Positions 18,487-28,218 of a stretch of DNA of 64,000 nucleotides are shown here, piece by piece. Source of the DNA: Parasedimentitalea marina (lineage in GTDB: Bacteria; Pseudomonadota; Alphaproteobacteria; Rhodobacterales; Rhodobacteraceae); the NCBI RefSeq assembly GCF_004006175.1, contig NZ_CP033219.1, forward strand, positions 1,426,001-1,490,000, read 5' to 3'. Below the pieces are notes generated by a model. That model did not search any database. It saw only the letters and a list, made by a program, of their open reading frames with translations, and was not told where the DNA came from. The position numbers were made by a program, and so were the translations under genes. The number at the start of each line of letters is the position of its first letter. The first letter of the stretch is position 1.

Positions 18487-18794
18487 CATGGCCTAAGGCA
18501 GGCACACTTTAGATGGCGGAAGGATTCCCCCCCCCGGTTGCCCCGGTGGTTCAAAGTGTAAGAGAGACGTTTTATAAGGATGAAGCGAGTGTCCCGTTAT
18601 TTGATATCAAATCCAAGGATGCGCTTGAAGTAACCTGTGCGAGGTGTTGCCTTGCTCATCGCCCGCCCCATTTTTGGTTAGGAAGAGCCTCAAGTTCAGT
18701 TATTTGGACTGAGTATCATGTTAGGTTGATCTCACGGACCTTCGCAACGATTGGCCGCATGGCCGGAATGCTGACAAAGTAGCCTGTGACAAAA
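18487..18794. other. Intergenic region with a doubtful ORF
   Basis: An 89-codon plus-strand frame (18513-18782) starts after a run of ten C residues and shows no recognisable motif or ribosome site, so I do not call it a gene. The region separates glnE from a convergent hydrolase pair. Confidence 0.35.
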
Positions 18795-19589
18795 TCAAAA
18801 AATACCCGCGCCAAGCGTTTTTACATCTCGTAGGTATGGCAGTCGGCTTTGCGCAGCGACGACCCTCGCGCGCTGTATCTCTCCAAAAATAATACCTGGT
18901 TCAGCACTTGCTCGCGCAAGTTCTTGTCCATCGGGGGTGGCGATGAAGCTTTGCCCCAAAAAACGCAGACCGTTTTCCTCTCCTGCGCTGTTTGCATAAG
19001 CCAGAAAAACGCCATTTTCATACGCACGGCTTGGGATCATACGCTGCGCAACCCAGCCCCACTGATCGCCAAGGGCTGTGGGCACCAGGATTAACTCTGC
19101 GCCTAACATAGCGACATGGCGGGTGGTTTCAGGGAACTCTGCATCATAACAAATTAAGGTCGCGATCCGCAGACCACGATAAGTGAACAGCTCGCAGGCC
19201 TGGCCGCAGGTAAAATGATCAGCCTCAAACCCAGGCGGAATAACCAGTTTGCGATGTCCGCCCAGCCGTATGCCATCTGGTCCGAAACACTGTGCAGCGT
19301 TGTATGTATCGGCACCGCTTCTTTCAGCATAGCCATAATGAATTGCCACGCCATTTGCCCTGGCAAGGGCAGCAATCGCTTGTGCCATGGGCCCGTCACT
19401 AAGCTCTGCGCGGCTGACAATCTGGTCGCCGATATTGTAACCCGTTGCAAACAATTCTGGCAGTAGCAACAGGTCGGCTTGCTGTTCCACGACTTCCGGC
19501 AATACGTCACGGAGCCAGTTGAGACGATCCTGCGGCCTGGCCAGTTCTGCCGGGGTTTGACCTATCGCAAGTCTGAATGCAGCACTCAT
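18795..19589 (-). CDS. Nitrilase-superfamily carbon-nitrogen hydrolase
   Basis: A 264-residue cytosolic amidase-like enzyme with the complete Glu-Lys-Cys triad: Glu45 in LLLPELFATG, Lys114 in GHRKLVIPPG and Cys147 in TLICYDAEFPE. The superfamily hydrolyses amides, carbamoyl compounds or nitriles; the substrate is not clear. It starts two bases after the stop of the upstream M24-fold gene and is certainly cotranscribed with it, so it probably acts on the product or a related nitrogen compound. An amidase or carbamoylase acting after a creatinase/ectoine-hydrolase-type step is the most natural reading. Confidence 0.88.
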   Translation of the reverse strand: MSAAFRLAIGQTPAELARPQDRLNWLRDVLPEVVEQQADLLLLPELFATGYNIGDQIVSRAELSDGPMAQAIAALARANGVAIHYGYAERSGADTYNAAQCFGPDGIRLGGHRKLVIPPGFEADHFTCGQACELFTYRGLRIATLICYDAEFPETTRHVAMLGAELILVPTALGDQWGWVAQRMIPSRAYENGVFLAYANSAGEENGLRFLGQSFIATPDGQELARASAEPGIIFGEIQRARVVAAQSRLPYLRDVKTLGAGIF

Positions 19590-19591
19590 GT

Positions 19592-20749
19592 CTAGGCTTC
19601 CGTAATGAGCAGTGAGCGTGGGTAATCGGTAATGTAGTCATACCCAGTTTCAGTCACAACAATCGAGTCGCCGATCCGGCCGGCCGTCACACCGTCAATT
19701 GAAATGCCGCCATCCACTGCAAAAGTCATGCCGGCTTGCAGGACTGTTGTGTCTCCGGCCTTGAGCTCAGGTGCCTCAAGATACGCCACACCGATAGAGC
19801 GCCCCGTGCGGTAACCAGTCTGGTATCCGCGCTCGGCATAGACGGCATTGGCAGCGGCTGCCACGTCTTGTGCCAGCACGCCGGGGCGGATGGTGGCAAT
19901 CGCGGCTTGTTGCGCTGCAATCGCAGCTTCCTGAACGCGGGCCGCTTCGTCTTTAACCTCTCCCACATGGAACATCCGGTCAAAACCCAGCTTGTATTGC
20001 TTAAATTGTGCCATGTTGCAGAAACAAAAATAGACTGGGTCGGCAGTCTCGTATCGCCGGACCGAGGCGCGGCGATGAACCATAGAAATGTCCTTGCCGC
20101 TTTGTAAGATTTGTAAATTGTGGATCATGGGAGAGATAAATCTATCCCAGCCTTTGTCCGTTAGAAAGGTCGCTGCTTTGCGAGAGCCTGCCTCAATCAC
20201 CGCCAGTGCGCTTTCGTACTCGTGCACTCCAACTCGCAGGCTGTCGTGTGCTGCCGCCATCATGGCCCCAGCGATGATCCCAGCTTCTTTCATGACTGCA
20301 ATCTCGAACGGAGATTTGATCACGCGCAGCGCACCCAAGACTGGTGAGATATCCCTGATCGGCACACCGACATAGGTATCGTCCAAGTGGTTGCGCACAA
20401 TAGCGGGGATTGTATTACGCTCTACCCAAATTTCCGAAGGCTTTTCGCTCAACGCATCTGCGAGGGCGGCACCCCAAGTCCGATCGCCGAAGTCTTCCCA
20501 AACCCTGATATCTTTGATCCACGTCATCTCCCCGACCATTTCAGATTCCATCAGTGGGGTGATGACAATGGGAGCCTCCTCTGCTTTGACCACCACCATT
20601 GAGGGTCTACCAAATTCAATCCCGAGATATCCCCAGAATCCCGCTAGATAGGCCATAGAACTTTCATCAGTGAATACGGCGCAGTGAATGCCCAGGTCTC
20701 TCATACGTTGTTGTAGGGCAATGGTACGGGTTTTGGATTCTTCGAGCAT
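19592..20749 (-). CDS. M24-fold hydrolase, creatinase/ectoine-hydrolase type
   Basis: A 385-residue protein with an N-terminal creatinase domain and a C-terminal pita-bread fold. The metal-binding residues of M24 peptidases are mostly lost: the usual GHGIG segment reads YRTGRSIG, the first Glu site reads FAVDGG, the last reads GRIGDSIVV, and the first Asp position sits in PVYFCFC. This is like creatinase, which works without metal, rather than an Xaa-Pro peptidase. GGGAGAC precedes ATG 20749. It forms an operon with the nitrilase-type gene and lies divergent from a GntR regulator. Substrate unknown; creatine-, ectoine- or similar C-N cleavage is an inference. Confidence 0.82.
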   Translation of the reverse strand: MLEESKTRTIALQQRMRDLGIHCAVFTDESSMAYLAGFWGYLGIEFGRPSMVVVKAEEAPIVITPLMESEMVGEMTWIKDIRVWEDFGDRTWGAALADALSEKPSEIWVERNTIPAIVRNHLDDTYVGVPIRDISPVLGALRVIKSPFEIAVMKEAGIIAGAMMAAAHDSLRVGVHEYESALAVIEAGSRKAATFLTDKGWDRFISPMIHNLQILQSGKDISMVHRRASVRRYETADPVYFCFCNMAQFKQYKLGFDRMFHVGEVKDEAARVQEAAIAAQQAAIATIRPGVLAQDVAAAANAVYAERGYQTGYRTGRSIGVAYLEAPELKAGDTTVLQAGMTFAVDGGISIDGVTAGRIGDSIVVTETGYDYITDYPRSLLITEA

Positions 20750-20791
20750 TGTTTGTCTCCCTTAGGATGAGGTGCCAATTGAAAAACGACT

Positions 20792-20805
20792 AGCTGTGTA
20801 CAGCT
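20792..20805. promoter_or_regulatory. Candidate GntR operator (AGCTGT-GT-ACAGCT)
   Basis: A palindrome with 6-bp perfect arms and a 2-base centre lies in the 135-base divergent region between the hydrolase operon and the GntR-type gene, at the place and size expected for an FCD-type GntR site. Assigned by position and symmetry. Confidence 0.5.
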
Positions 20806-20884
20806 GGGGTGTCAATTCTCATAATTTGCCTGTACTTTGGAGAAATGTAGGCAAGGTGTATGCATCAAGTTGGAAAAGAAAAAT

Positions 20885-21577
20885 ATGATGATTGAAGAAA
20901 CCAGTTTGAAGACAGGCAGAAAGGGTCCGGCGGAATCCATTCAAGTCGAACTTCTGCAGCGCATTTGTTTTTTGGAGTATCGTCCCGGTGACCAGTTGAA
21001 AGAAGCAGATCTTGCCGTTGAGTTTGGGGTCAGCAGAACGCCAGTCCGCGACGCAATCAACCGGATTAGCCACTTGGGATTGGTGGAAACCAGAAACGGG
21101 GTTGGAACCGTTGTCGTGGCTTTGTCCGCTGAAACGATCCACCATGTCTACGAGATGCGTTTGGAATTGGCAGAGTTGATCGGGACCGCTTCACCGCGTG
21201 CCATCACAACAGATGACCTTGCAACTGCCCGTGCATTGCACGAAGAGGCGGTCAAACTTTGCAACAGCTTTCACCCACGACACTATGTTGAACTCAACCA
21301 CCGTCTTCACCAATTGATTGCCAGCCTGATCGGCAATAGTGCGCTCCGGTCGTTTTGGTGGCAAACCTATTACCAAGCCGCAAGCACTTGGTATCGCGTC
21401 AGCAATCTGGTGGGCCCTGAGGCGGCCCAAGCACTGGTGCAAGAGTTGCGCGATACGGTGACGGCCCTGGAATATAACGATACCGCTGCCATTGGGTTTA
21501 TCCAGCGGACATATATTGGATATGGCTACCGTCGTATCAAAGCGCATCTTTCTAAGCCGGAAGTCGACGGACCGTAA
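20885..21577 (+). CDS. GntR-family transcriptional regulator (FCD/FadR subfamily)
   Basis: A product of about 230 residues with an N-terminal winged helix (LADLAVEFGVSRTPVRDAINR-type, here after RPGDQLKEA) and an all-helical FCD ligand-binding domain (MRLELAELIG, NHRLHQLIAS). The SRTPVRDA segment is the usual recognition helix. It is divergent from the creatinase-like/nitrilase operon, which it most likely represses until an inducer is bound. ATG 20885 (or 20888) with GGAAAAG upstream is used instead of the longer TTG-started frame. Confidence 0.9.
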   Translation: MMIEETSLKTGRKGPAESIQVELLQRICFLEYRPGDQLKEADLAVEFGVSRTPVRDAINRISHLGLVETRNGVGTVVVALSAETIHHVYEMRLELAELIGTASPRAITTDDLATARALHEEAVKLCNSFHPRHYVELNHRLHQLIASLIGNSALRSFWWQTYYQAASTWYRVSNLVGPEAAQALVQELRDTVTALEYNDTAAIGFIQRTYIGYGYRRIKAHLSKPEVDGP

Positions 21578-22145
21578 AGCGCCATAATGAGGAAATTTCA
21601 CACGCATGGGGGCCATGTTAGAGGAGAGGTCCAGCGGTAACTGGTGTGGATCTACCGGTGCTGCACGCTGTATGATCAGGTCTTGCAGTTAAAACCGGGC
21701 ACGATCCAGTCGCTAGGGCGTCAGATCAGTGTTTGGCACGCTGTCGGTCACTTTTTGGCGCCACAACAAGTGGCGCGGAGTTGGCCAATAATAGGTTTGG
21801 CTCACGCGTCCATGTGGGGCCAGAAACAGCGAGGGCCAACAAACCCGCACCCAAATGAGCCCCATCGATGGGTTGCAGTCGGTGCTGCACAGTGCCGCCG
21901 ACCTGCAGTGCATTTTGCAATTGCGGGGAAATTGCAGCGACTTGAACATGGGGCCGGTGCCCTGCGTGATAGCGGACCCAACACCAAAGTCCGGCTAGAC
22001 GGGGATCAGCATCAACCAGGCCGGGCGAATAAAGCGAAGATATTCAAATGATCCGGTCCTGCCTTCGATCCTTGACAGGGTCATTTGACTGAGCAGATGA
22101 ACCAGGGCAGGCCACTAGGCCAAGGGCCCAAGAGTACCATACTGG
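21578..22145. other. 568-base region without recognisable gene
   Basis: Open frames exist on both strands (longest 135 codons) but none has a ribosome site or a recognisable motif, and their composition is that of random frames. It could be decayed DNA. It separates the GntR gene from the convergent phosphatase. Confidence 0.4.
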
Positions 22146-23837
22146 TTAGTCAAACACTTCTGGCAGTGGGCCGCCGGTTGCTCCGGACGGCAGCTTGGTG
22201 CCAAGATAGGTGGTGATAGTTGGCGCAATGTCGACGGTTTCAACCCGGCGTATCACAGTTTGGGCCTTGATGCCCGGCCCCGCGAAAATCAGCGGAACAT
22301 GGGTGTCATAGCTCCACGGTGACCCATGGGCTGCCGCCACGCTTAATCCATCCAAATCGCCAATGAACCAATGCGGTTCAAACACCACATAGATGTCGCC
22401 AGATCGATCCGGGTGAAAGTTGCGGAGCACCGATTGGCTGATTGAAGTATCCGCAATCTGGCCACTTCTAAGGGCAGAGCTGGAGACGGCATAGGCAATC
22501 CCCGGCAATTTCTGAAGCTCTTGTGCCACGGCGGTCTCAACCACGCCTGCGTCCAAGCCCAGTTCGGCAATCAAGTCCTGATTGAGATAGACATAGGGGG
22601 CCGAGAAGTTCTGGACCAGTTCGCGCCCAGCTCCAAATGCATCTTGCAAGCGTTGGCCACCCGGAGCTGTATCAAGACTGTCAAAATTGAACAGCTGCGC
22701 CTCGATCCCTAGTGTTTCAAGGTAACCTGGATTGTCCGCGCCACCATGGTCAGCCGATAGAATAACCAATGTGTTCCGCAACCCAACCCGGGCATCAACA
22801 AAGAAGAGCAGTTCGGCCAATTGCTGATCTACCTGTTTGAGGTTGTCCTCGGCTTCCAAGCTGGAGGGACCAAATACATGCCCGACATAATCCGTCGAGG
22901 ACAGGCTGACGGATAGGTAGTCGGTGATCCCATCAGCACCGACCTGTTCAACGTCAATCAGTGTTTTGACAAAATCCACGGTCAGGGCATCCCCAGCCGG
23001 GCTGAGCGTCAGGAACGTGGTGAAATAGGGATTATCTTCCGGGCCATAATTATGCGGGAAAACTGTGCCCCATCCGGGCAGGTCCGTTTCCCAGGGTTGG
23101 TCATCACGATCGTCAAAATCGTAATTTTCTTCTGGCTGCGACAAGGTCCATTGTGTGTTGGCATATGCGGCCACCAGCCCCTTGTCCTGCCATGCAGCGA
23201 CCCAATCAGGGTAGTTATCCATATAATAGGTGCTGGTGACAAAGCGGCCTTCGGACTTGGAAAACCAATATGCGGTTCCCGCGTGACCAGCCAAAGATAT
23301 GGCACCGCGATCTTTGACCGATACGCCAAACACCTTAGCGTCAGGGCCAAAATATGCGGCGACTTCGTCCGAAACTGTAGAGGTCAGAATAGCCCGAGGC
23401 GACCGTCCGTCCGTTGTGGCTGCCCGCTGAGTGGGATCGATCTCGTCGTCTTTGCTGATGCCTTCAGCCCCCAGCAACGGAAACTCTTCATCCTGAACAT
23501 TATAATATTGCCGACCATTTTTGCGGTCATACCAAAGATTGGCCACCATGCCATGAATTGCCGGATCAGTGCCGGTTGCCAGCGTGGTGTGGCCAACAAT
23601 GGTTTCGGTATTGGCGTGACGGTGGTGTGCACTTTTATACACTGCACCATTGCGGAGCAGGTAATTGAAACCGCCGTCACCGAACCCTTTAGAGTACCGG
23701 CCAATAAGATCGGCGCGCAGTTGGTCTATGGTGATCTGCAACACCAGGCGTGGTTGCGAGGAGGTGGTTTGCGCTGACGCCGTCGACAAAGTGGCCCCAA
23801 TAAGCGCCGCGCAGGAAATTACAAAATGCAGTTGCAT
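22146..23837 (-). CDS. Periplasmic alkaline phosphatase-superfamily enzyme, PafA-like
   Basis: A product of about 563 residues with an N-terminal signal peptide (MQLHFVISCAALIGATLS..ASA) and the alkaline-phosphatase/phosphodiesterase fold. Metal ligands are seen in QITIDQLRADLI (first Asp), SADHGGADNPG and near TIVGHTTLATGT, where the nucleophilic Thr of PafA-type enzymes sits; AAHGSPW supplies a late His. PafA is a phosphate-insensitive monoesterase in the periplasm. ATG 23837 is preferred to the one 18 bases upstream. It follows a sulfatase gene and both enzymes act on anionic esters outside the cytoplasm. Confidence 0.85.
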   Translation of the reverse strand: MQLHFVISCAALIGATLSTASAQTTSSQPRLVLQITIDQLRADLIGRYSKGFGDGGFNYLLRNGAVYKSAHHRHANTETIVGHTTLATGTDPAIHGMVANLWYDRKNGRQYYNVQDEEFPLLGAEGISKDDEIDPTQRAATTDGRSPRAILTSTVSDEVAAYFGPDAKVFGVSVKDRGAISLAGHAGTAYWFSKSEGRFVTSTYYMDNYPDWVAAWQDKGLVAAYANTQWTLSQPEENYDFDDRDDQPWETDLPGWGTVFPHNYGPEDNPYFTTFLTLSPAGDALTVDFVKTLIDVEQVGADGITDYLSVSLSSTDYVGHVFGPSSLEAEDNLKQVDQQLAELLFFVDARVGLRNTLVILSADHGGADNPGYLETLGIEAQLFNFDSLDTAPGGQRLQDAFGAGRELVQNFSAPYVYLNQDLIAELGLDAGVVETAVAQELQKLPGIAYAVSSSALRSGQIADTSISQSVLRNFHPDRSGDIYVVFEPHWFIGDLDGLSVAAAHGSPWSYDTHVPLIFAGPGIKAQTVIRRVETVDIAPTITTYLGTKLPSGATGGPLPEVFD

Positions 23838-23917
23838 GGAAAATCCCTTAATCATGTCTGGAATAAAATCGACGCAGGCCAGTGGAACGGGCCTGATTGA
23901 CCTCCAAGCCGGATAAC

Positions 23918-23953
23918 ATCACGGTGCCGTTGGTTTCCCCTCGGCGCCGTGAT
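23918..23953 (-). terminator. Hairpin between sulfatase and phosphatase genes
   Basis: ATCACGGTGCCG and CGGCGCCGTGAT form a 12-bp stem with one G-T pair around a 12-base loop. It lies 25 bases past the sulfatase stop on its transcript. The following bases are only weakly T-rich, so termination may be partial. Confidence 0.6.
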
Positions 23954-23978
23954 TGCCCTGCATTCAAGGACCCTTTGT

Positions 23979-25565
23979 TTACTGGCTGCCCAGATTTGAG
24001 GTCATTTTCTCCATCACCTGTGCCAACGAGAAAGACGCGGCTTTTTGGCGCGGTGGGAATTCCTCAAACGTGGCAAGGAACTGAGCAACATAGGCCTGCG
24101 CTGGCACCAGAAGAAAGACGCGATCAATCACCCAATCCCAATATGTATTGGACGTCCGATATGAGCGCTCATATGGGTCGCGGCGCAGATTGAAGATCAG
24201 TGGAACTCGCAATTCGGTCCAGGGCTCTACCCAGGCACGCAAAGTGGTGTAGGCTTTCTGCTCCAGGAAAATCATTTTCCAGTCTTCATAGCGCAGCGCT
24301 GTCAGATCACCATCGTCCGAGAAGTAGAAGACCTCTTTGCGCGGCCCCTCTTCCTGTTCGCCAGTCAGCACTGGCAGGAAGTTATAGCCGTCCAGGTGAA
24401 CTTTGTACTCCCGCCCAATAGCTTGAACACCACCTTCTATCAGTTGGGCCTTAATGTCAGGGTTGCCCGCAGCAGCCAGAAAGGTCGGCAGCCAATCCAT
24501 ATGGTGCATGATCTCGTTGCTAACCGAACCGGCCTCAATCTGACCGGGCCAACGTACCATCGAAGGCACCCGCCAACCCCCTTCCCAGTTGGTGTTTTTC
24601 TCACCAAAGAACGGTGTCATGCCAGCATCGGGCCAGGTGTTCATATGGACACCGTTGTCGGTGGAGTAATGTACGATGGTATTATCGGCGATGCCCAGCT
24701 CGTCCACTTTGTCCAGCAACTGGCCCACGTGCATGTCGTGCTCTACCATGCCGTCTGAATATTCATCCTGCCCGGAAATGCCGCGCAGTTCGTCTTTGAC
24801 ATGGGTACGGAAGTGCATCCGTGTGCCGTTCCACCAAACATAAAACGGTTTTTCCTGGTCTACAGCGCGCTGCATGAAATCCAGTGCCGCAGCGACGGTT
24901 TCGTCATCGACGGTTTCCATGCGTTTCTTGGTCAGCGGGCCGGTGTCTTCGACTGTGCCATCAGCCGAGGAGCGGATAACGCCGCGTGGCCCAAAGGCTT
25001 CGAGGAAGGTGCGTCCGTCGGCCAGAACCACATCAGTAGGATAGTCCTCGTTCTCGGGCTCTTCTTCGGCATTCAAATGGTACAGATTGCCAAAGAATTC
25101 ATCAAATCCGTGATTAGACGGCAGCATCTCGTCGAGATCACCAAGGTGATTTTTGCCAAATTGGCCGGTCACATATCCTTCGGCCTTAAGCAGGCCCGCA
25201 ATGGTTGGATCTTCAACTCTCATGCCCTCTTTTGCGCCGGGAAGGCCGACCTTGGACAGACCGGTGCGGAACACACTCTGACCCATAATATACGACGAGC
25301 GGCCAGCAGTGCAGGACTGCTCACCATAATAATCAGTAAAGATCATGCCTTCTGCAGCAATTCTGTCGATACTGGGAGTCCGGTATCCCATCAGCCCCAT
25401 AGTGTAGGCCGAAATATTGGACTGGCCGATGTCGTCACCCCAGATGACCAGAATATTAGGCTTATCCTGGGCCAGTGCGGGGGCCGCCGCCAAGGCCGCC
25501 ACAGCGGTCAGGGCACCTAAACTTAGTAACAGGCCTGTGCCTTTATCACGAATGTCTTTGATCAT
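23979..25565 (-). CDS. Periplasmic type I sulfatase (arylsulfatase)
   Basis: A product of about 528 residues with a signal peptide ending at LAAAPALA-QD. The sulfatase signature is complete: Cys85 in CTAGRSS, the C-x-A-x-R motif whose cysteine is converted to formylglycine, and the metal ligands Asp44-Asp45 in WGDDIG. The C-terminal EDWKMIFLEQK and FNLRRDPYERS are typical of the arylsulfatase branch. ATG 25565 has GGAG upstream and is preferred over the one at 25607. It hydrolyses sulfate esters; the substrate is unknown. The formylglycine-generating enzyme is not in this window. Confidence 0.92.
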   Translation of the reverse strand: MIKDIRDKGTGLLLSLGALTAVAALAAAPALAQDKPNILVIWGDDIGQSNISAYTMGLMGYRTPSIDRIAAEGMIFTDYYGEQSCTAGRSSYIMGQSVFRTGLSKVGLPGAKEGMRVEDPTIAGLLKAEGYVTGQFGKNHLGDLDEMLPSNHGFDEFFGNLYHLNAEEEPENEDYPTDVVLADGRTFLEAFGPRGVIRSSADGTVEDTGPLTKKRMETVDDETVAAALDFMQRAVDQEKPFYVWWNGTRMHFRTHVKDELRGISGQDEYSDGMVEHDMHVGQLLDKVDELGIADNTIVHYSTDNGVHMNTWPDAGMTPFFGEKNTNWEGGWRVPSMVRWPGQIEAGSVSNEIMHHMDWLPTFLAAAGNPDIKAQLIEGGVQAIGREYKVHLDGYNFLPVLTGEQEEGPRKEVFYFSDDGDLTALRYEDWKMIFLEQKAYTTLRAWVEPWTELRVPLIFNLRRDPYERSYRTSNTYWDWVIDRVFLLVPAQAYVAQFLATFEEFPPRQKAASFSLAQVMEKMTSNLGSQ

Positions 25566-25809
25566 TTGTAACTCCAAAAAAATTGAGTTTTCACGCATTA
25601 CCAACACAAAAGGTGCGGGAAACAGTTGGTCGTTAGAATAAATGGATCACAGTTCAATGAGGCGGATTTTCATATCCACAGTTGAACGGGCAGTAGAAAT
25701 TGCATGTTTTTGCCGGGAACTCTTGGCTAACCCCAACCATTGTACTCAGCATAGCCATTCCAAAGCCTAACGGTCTAGGGAATTATTTGATGGTGCTAAT
25801 ACCGGCAGG

Positions 25810-27867
25810 TTATCCGCCGATATCTGCCCGTAACAGGTTCAGTTGCACGTCTTCGGGATTTTTGTCGAGCGCGGCATTTACCGTTTCGATTGCCGATTGC
25901 CTATCTCCCAGGGCCGAATGAATACGCACCATCATGATCCAAGCTTGTGTCAATTGCGGATCCATTTCTACCGCCTCGCCAAAGGCGCTTAACGCGACAT
26001 CCATCCGTCGGGTTGTAAGGCCGATGCCTGCGAGTACCAGCTGCGCCTCGGGAAAATCTGCCTTGGCAGACAATGATTTCTGCCATTCACCCATTGCAGT
26101 ATTCAGGTTCTGGTTCATCCGATCAGGCATATAAGCTATCTGCATACCTAGAAACCCACGTGCCGCAGCGATGCGGACGGCCTTAGCCGGGTCATCTAAC
26201 AATCCAACAATCCGCGCGGACCGTTCGGTTTCAGGTGCCCCACGCTGGATGGAAATCGCTGCGACTCGGATCAATGGCTCGGGGCTGGACAGAAGTGGTT
26301 CCAATCGCATGGCCATCGCTGGGTTGGCCAGTGGGAGAAGCATGTCCAATGCGGTTGCGCGAACAATGGCAGGCAATTGATCATATTCGGCCAAGCCAAT
26401 CAATGCCTCGCTCTGACCTCGTAAATCAGTGCGACCTGCAGAAAAAACCTGCGAAAAATGCGCGCCTCGTTTGGGGCTGTTTGGATACCATTCAGCAATA
26501 GTATCCGCCGCCCAGCGAGGTGTCCTGTCAGTATGGCAGTCATTGCACGCATTCGGTGACTGTGTTTGCAGGCTTAGATCGGGCCGTGGGATGCGGAAGG
26601 AATGGTCGCGGCGGCCATCAACGCCCATGTAGGTACGTTCAATCATGTGGCAGTTTCTACACTCCCCACCTGTGCTACCTTGGACATGGAAGGTATGGGT
26701 GGGATCGTCGTAGTCTTTTAACGAGAGTGTCGGAAAATCCGGATTGCCAGCGGGCGAATGACATTGCCCGCACAACGCATTTCCTTCCAGTTTCAGCTCG
26801 GCGGTATGGGGATTGTGGCAATTGGTGCAAGTGACGCCATTTGCATACATTTTTGACTGCAGAAATGATCCATAAACATAGACTTCGTCTTCAATCTGCC
26901 CGTCTGAGTGATACAGCCCATCGCGCAGATTGCTTAGACGGTATGCATCGTGAAACGGCGTACCGGGGAGCGGATTTCCATCCTCAAACGGTTCACGACG
27001 AGAGTGACACCCGGCACATTGCTGAATCTCAACCTCTGTATCGCTCAACCGGCTGATCCGTTGCTGCGTGCCCGCAAGAAACCCGCGCAGTTCAGTTTCA
27101 GCTGTGTCACTGGGGTGCAGGTTGATTACCAGTCCTACGTTGTTAACACCCGGCCATTCGGTCAGATCCAGCTGTTGATCTGTTTCCGCCCAGCTCACAT
27201 GTGCTTGGCCAGGTCCGTGGCAAGCCTCGCATCCGACACCGGTTTCGACTTGACGGCTTTGATATAAATCCGTCTTGGGATTGAAGTTCTTTTCAAATCC
27301 GGTTGCGTGACATTCGGCGCAACGTGCATTCCAGTTTTTGTAGGGTCCGCTCCAATGCAGCCCGTCGTCTGGGCTAAGATCTTGATCAGGATAGAGATGG
27401 ATCCAGCGGATTCCTTCGACGTCCCAAACCACATCAAAGGATAGCATGCGTCCGGGCGCTGTCTCGATAATATACTGTTGCAGCGGTTCAATTCCAGCAA
27501 CACCAACAACTTCAAACCTTTGCCTGCCGCCTCTGGCATCTTCAGTATCAATCACATACTGGCCATTTTCATTCAGAAACCGGGTGGTATTTCCCTGATG
27601 AAGGAAGGTGCGCCCGTCGAAAGCACCTACAACCGTATCATCAGAAGGTTTGGTCCAAGCCAATGCGTGATGCGAGCCCTTCCAGTCCGTGACTGCGTCA
27701 GCATGACAAGAACCGCAAGTTTGGGAGCCAACATATTTGGGGGCTGCAGGTTGCTCTCCCTTGGCTTGGGCAGTTAAGGCGAGAAATAACAAGGCTGCGA
27801 AAGCAGCCAGTTTTAGGCTCAGTAGCGCAACCTGTTGGTTCAAATACCGGGGTATGCTCTGTGCCAT
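25810..27867 (-). CDS. Octaheme cytochrome c (C554-like) with C-terminal HEAT/TPR repeats
   Basis: A product of about 685 residues. After a signal/anchor helix (LKLAAFAALLFLALTAQA) there are eight CxxCH heme sites: CGSCH, CAECH, CEACH, CAGCH, CTNCH, CGQCH, CRNCH and CNDCH. The last third is alpha-helical repeats, first HEAT-like (RATALDMLLPLANPAMAMRL), then TPR (AQLVLAGIGLTTRRMDVALSAF). Multiheme cytochromes of this type sit in the periplasm and pass electrons or reduce small molecules; the repeats suggest protein partners. The substrate is not known. ATG 27867 is chosen for its fit to the signal peptide. Lies upstream of the sulfatase on the same strand. Confidence 0.88.
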   Translation of the reverse strand: MAQSIPRYLNQQVALLSLKLAAFAALLFLALTAQAKGEQPAAPKYVGSQTCGSCHADAVTDWKGSHHALAWTKPSDDTVVGAFDGRTFLHQGNTTRFLNENGQYVIDTEDARGGRQRFEVVGVAGIEPLQQYIIETAPGRMLSFDVVWDVEGIRWIHLYPDQDLSPDDGLHWSGPYKNWNARCAECHATGFEKNFNPKTDLYQSRQVETGVGCEACHGPGQAHVSWAETDQQLDLTEWPGVNNVGLVINLHPSDTAETELRGFLAGTQQRISRLSDTEVEIQQCAGCHSRREPFEDGNPLPGTPFHDAYRLSNLRDGLYHSDGQIEDEVYVYGSFLQSKMYANGVTCTNCHNPHTAELKLEGNALCGQCHSPAGNPDFPTLSLKDYDDPTHTFHVQGSTGGECRNCHMIERTYMGVDGRRDHSFRIPRPDLSLQTQSPNACNDCHTDRTPRWAADTIAEWYPNSPKRGAHFSQVFSAGRTDLRGQSEALIGLAEYDQLPAIVRATALDMLLPLANPAMAMRLEPLLSSPEPLIRVAAISIQRGAPETERSARIVGLLDDPAKAVRIAAARGFLGMQIAYMPDRMNQNLNTAMGEWQKSLSAKADFPEAQLVLAGIGLTTRRMDVALSAFGEAVEMDPQLTQAWIMMVRIHSALGDRQSAIETVNAALDKNPEDVQLNLLRADIGG

Positions 27868-28218
27868 TGCTGATCTCACTTTCGCTTTATCAGCGTGCTG
27901 TACAAATATCGCGCCATACGTGTGTTTCAGATTTAACGGGGAACCGGCGTTCAATACAACATCAATTCATGAAGGTCCTGACCGGTTAAGGGCAGGATGG
28001 CCTGGAAGGGTAGTGTTTTTGGCCAAGATGTGGGGCTAGGAATTCTTCATCATACTTCATGGAGCATGCTGCGAGCATCGGTAGATCAGATTGCTCTCGC
28101 CGTTCAGAAACGGGTCTCGATCAAAAGGGGTACCCAATCGATCAAGACCTTTAATGAATATTTTCAGGTGCCCGTGTTTAGTACCGTGGCCACCCGAATT
28201 TTATGTGGGGATAAACGA
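27868..28218. other. Intergenic region without visible gene
   Basis: A 351-base spacer between the cytochrome gene and the PAS-domain gene, both on the minus strand. It should hold the cytochrome promoter. No gene, RNA or clear repeat is seen. Confidence 0.4.

Noticed and set aside
18513..18782. 89-codon plus-strand frame after glnE
   Set aside because: No ribosome site, a ten-C run at its start and no recognisable motif; kept only as a note on the intergenic region.
21644..22051. 135-codon plus-strand frame between GntR and phosphatase genes
   Set aside because: No family resemblance and no ribosome site; overlapping frames on the other strand are just as open.
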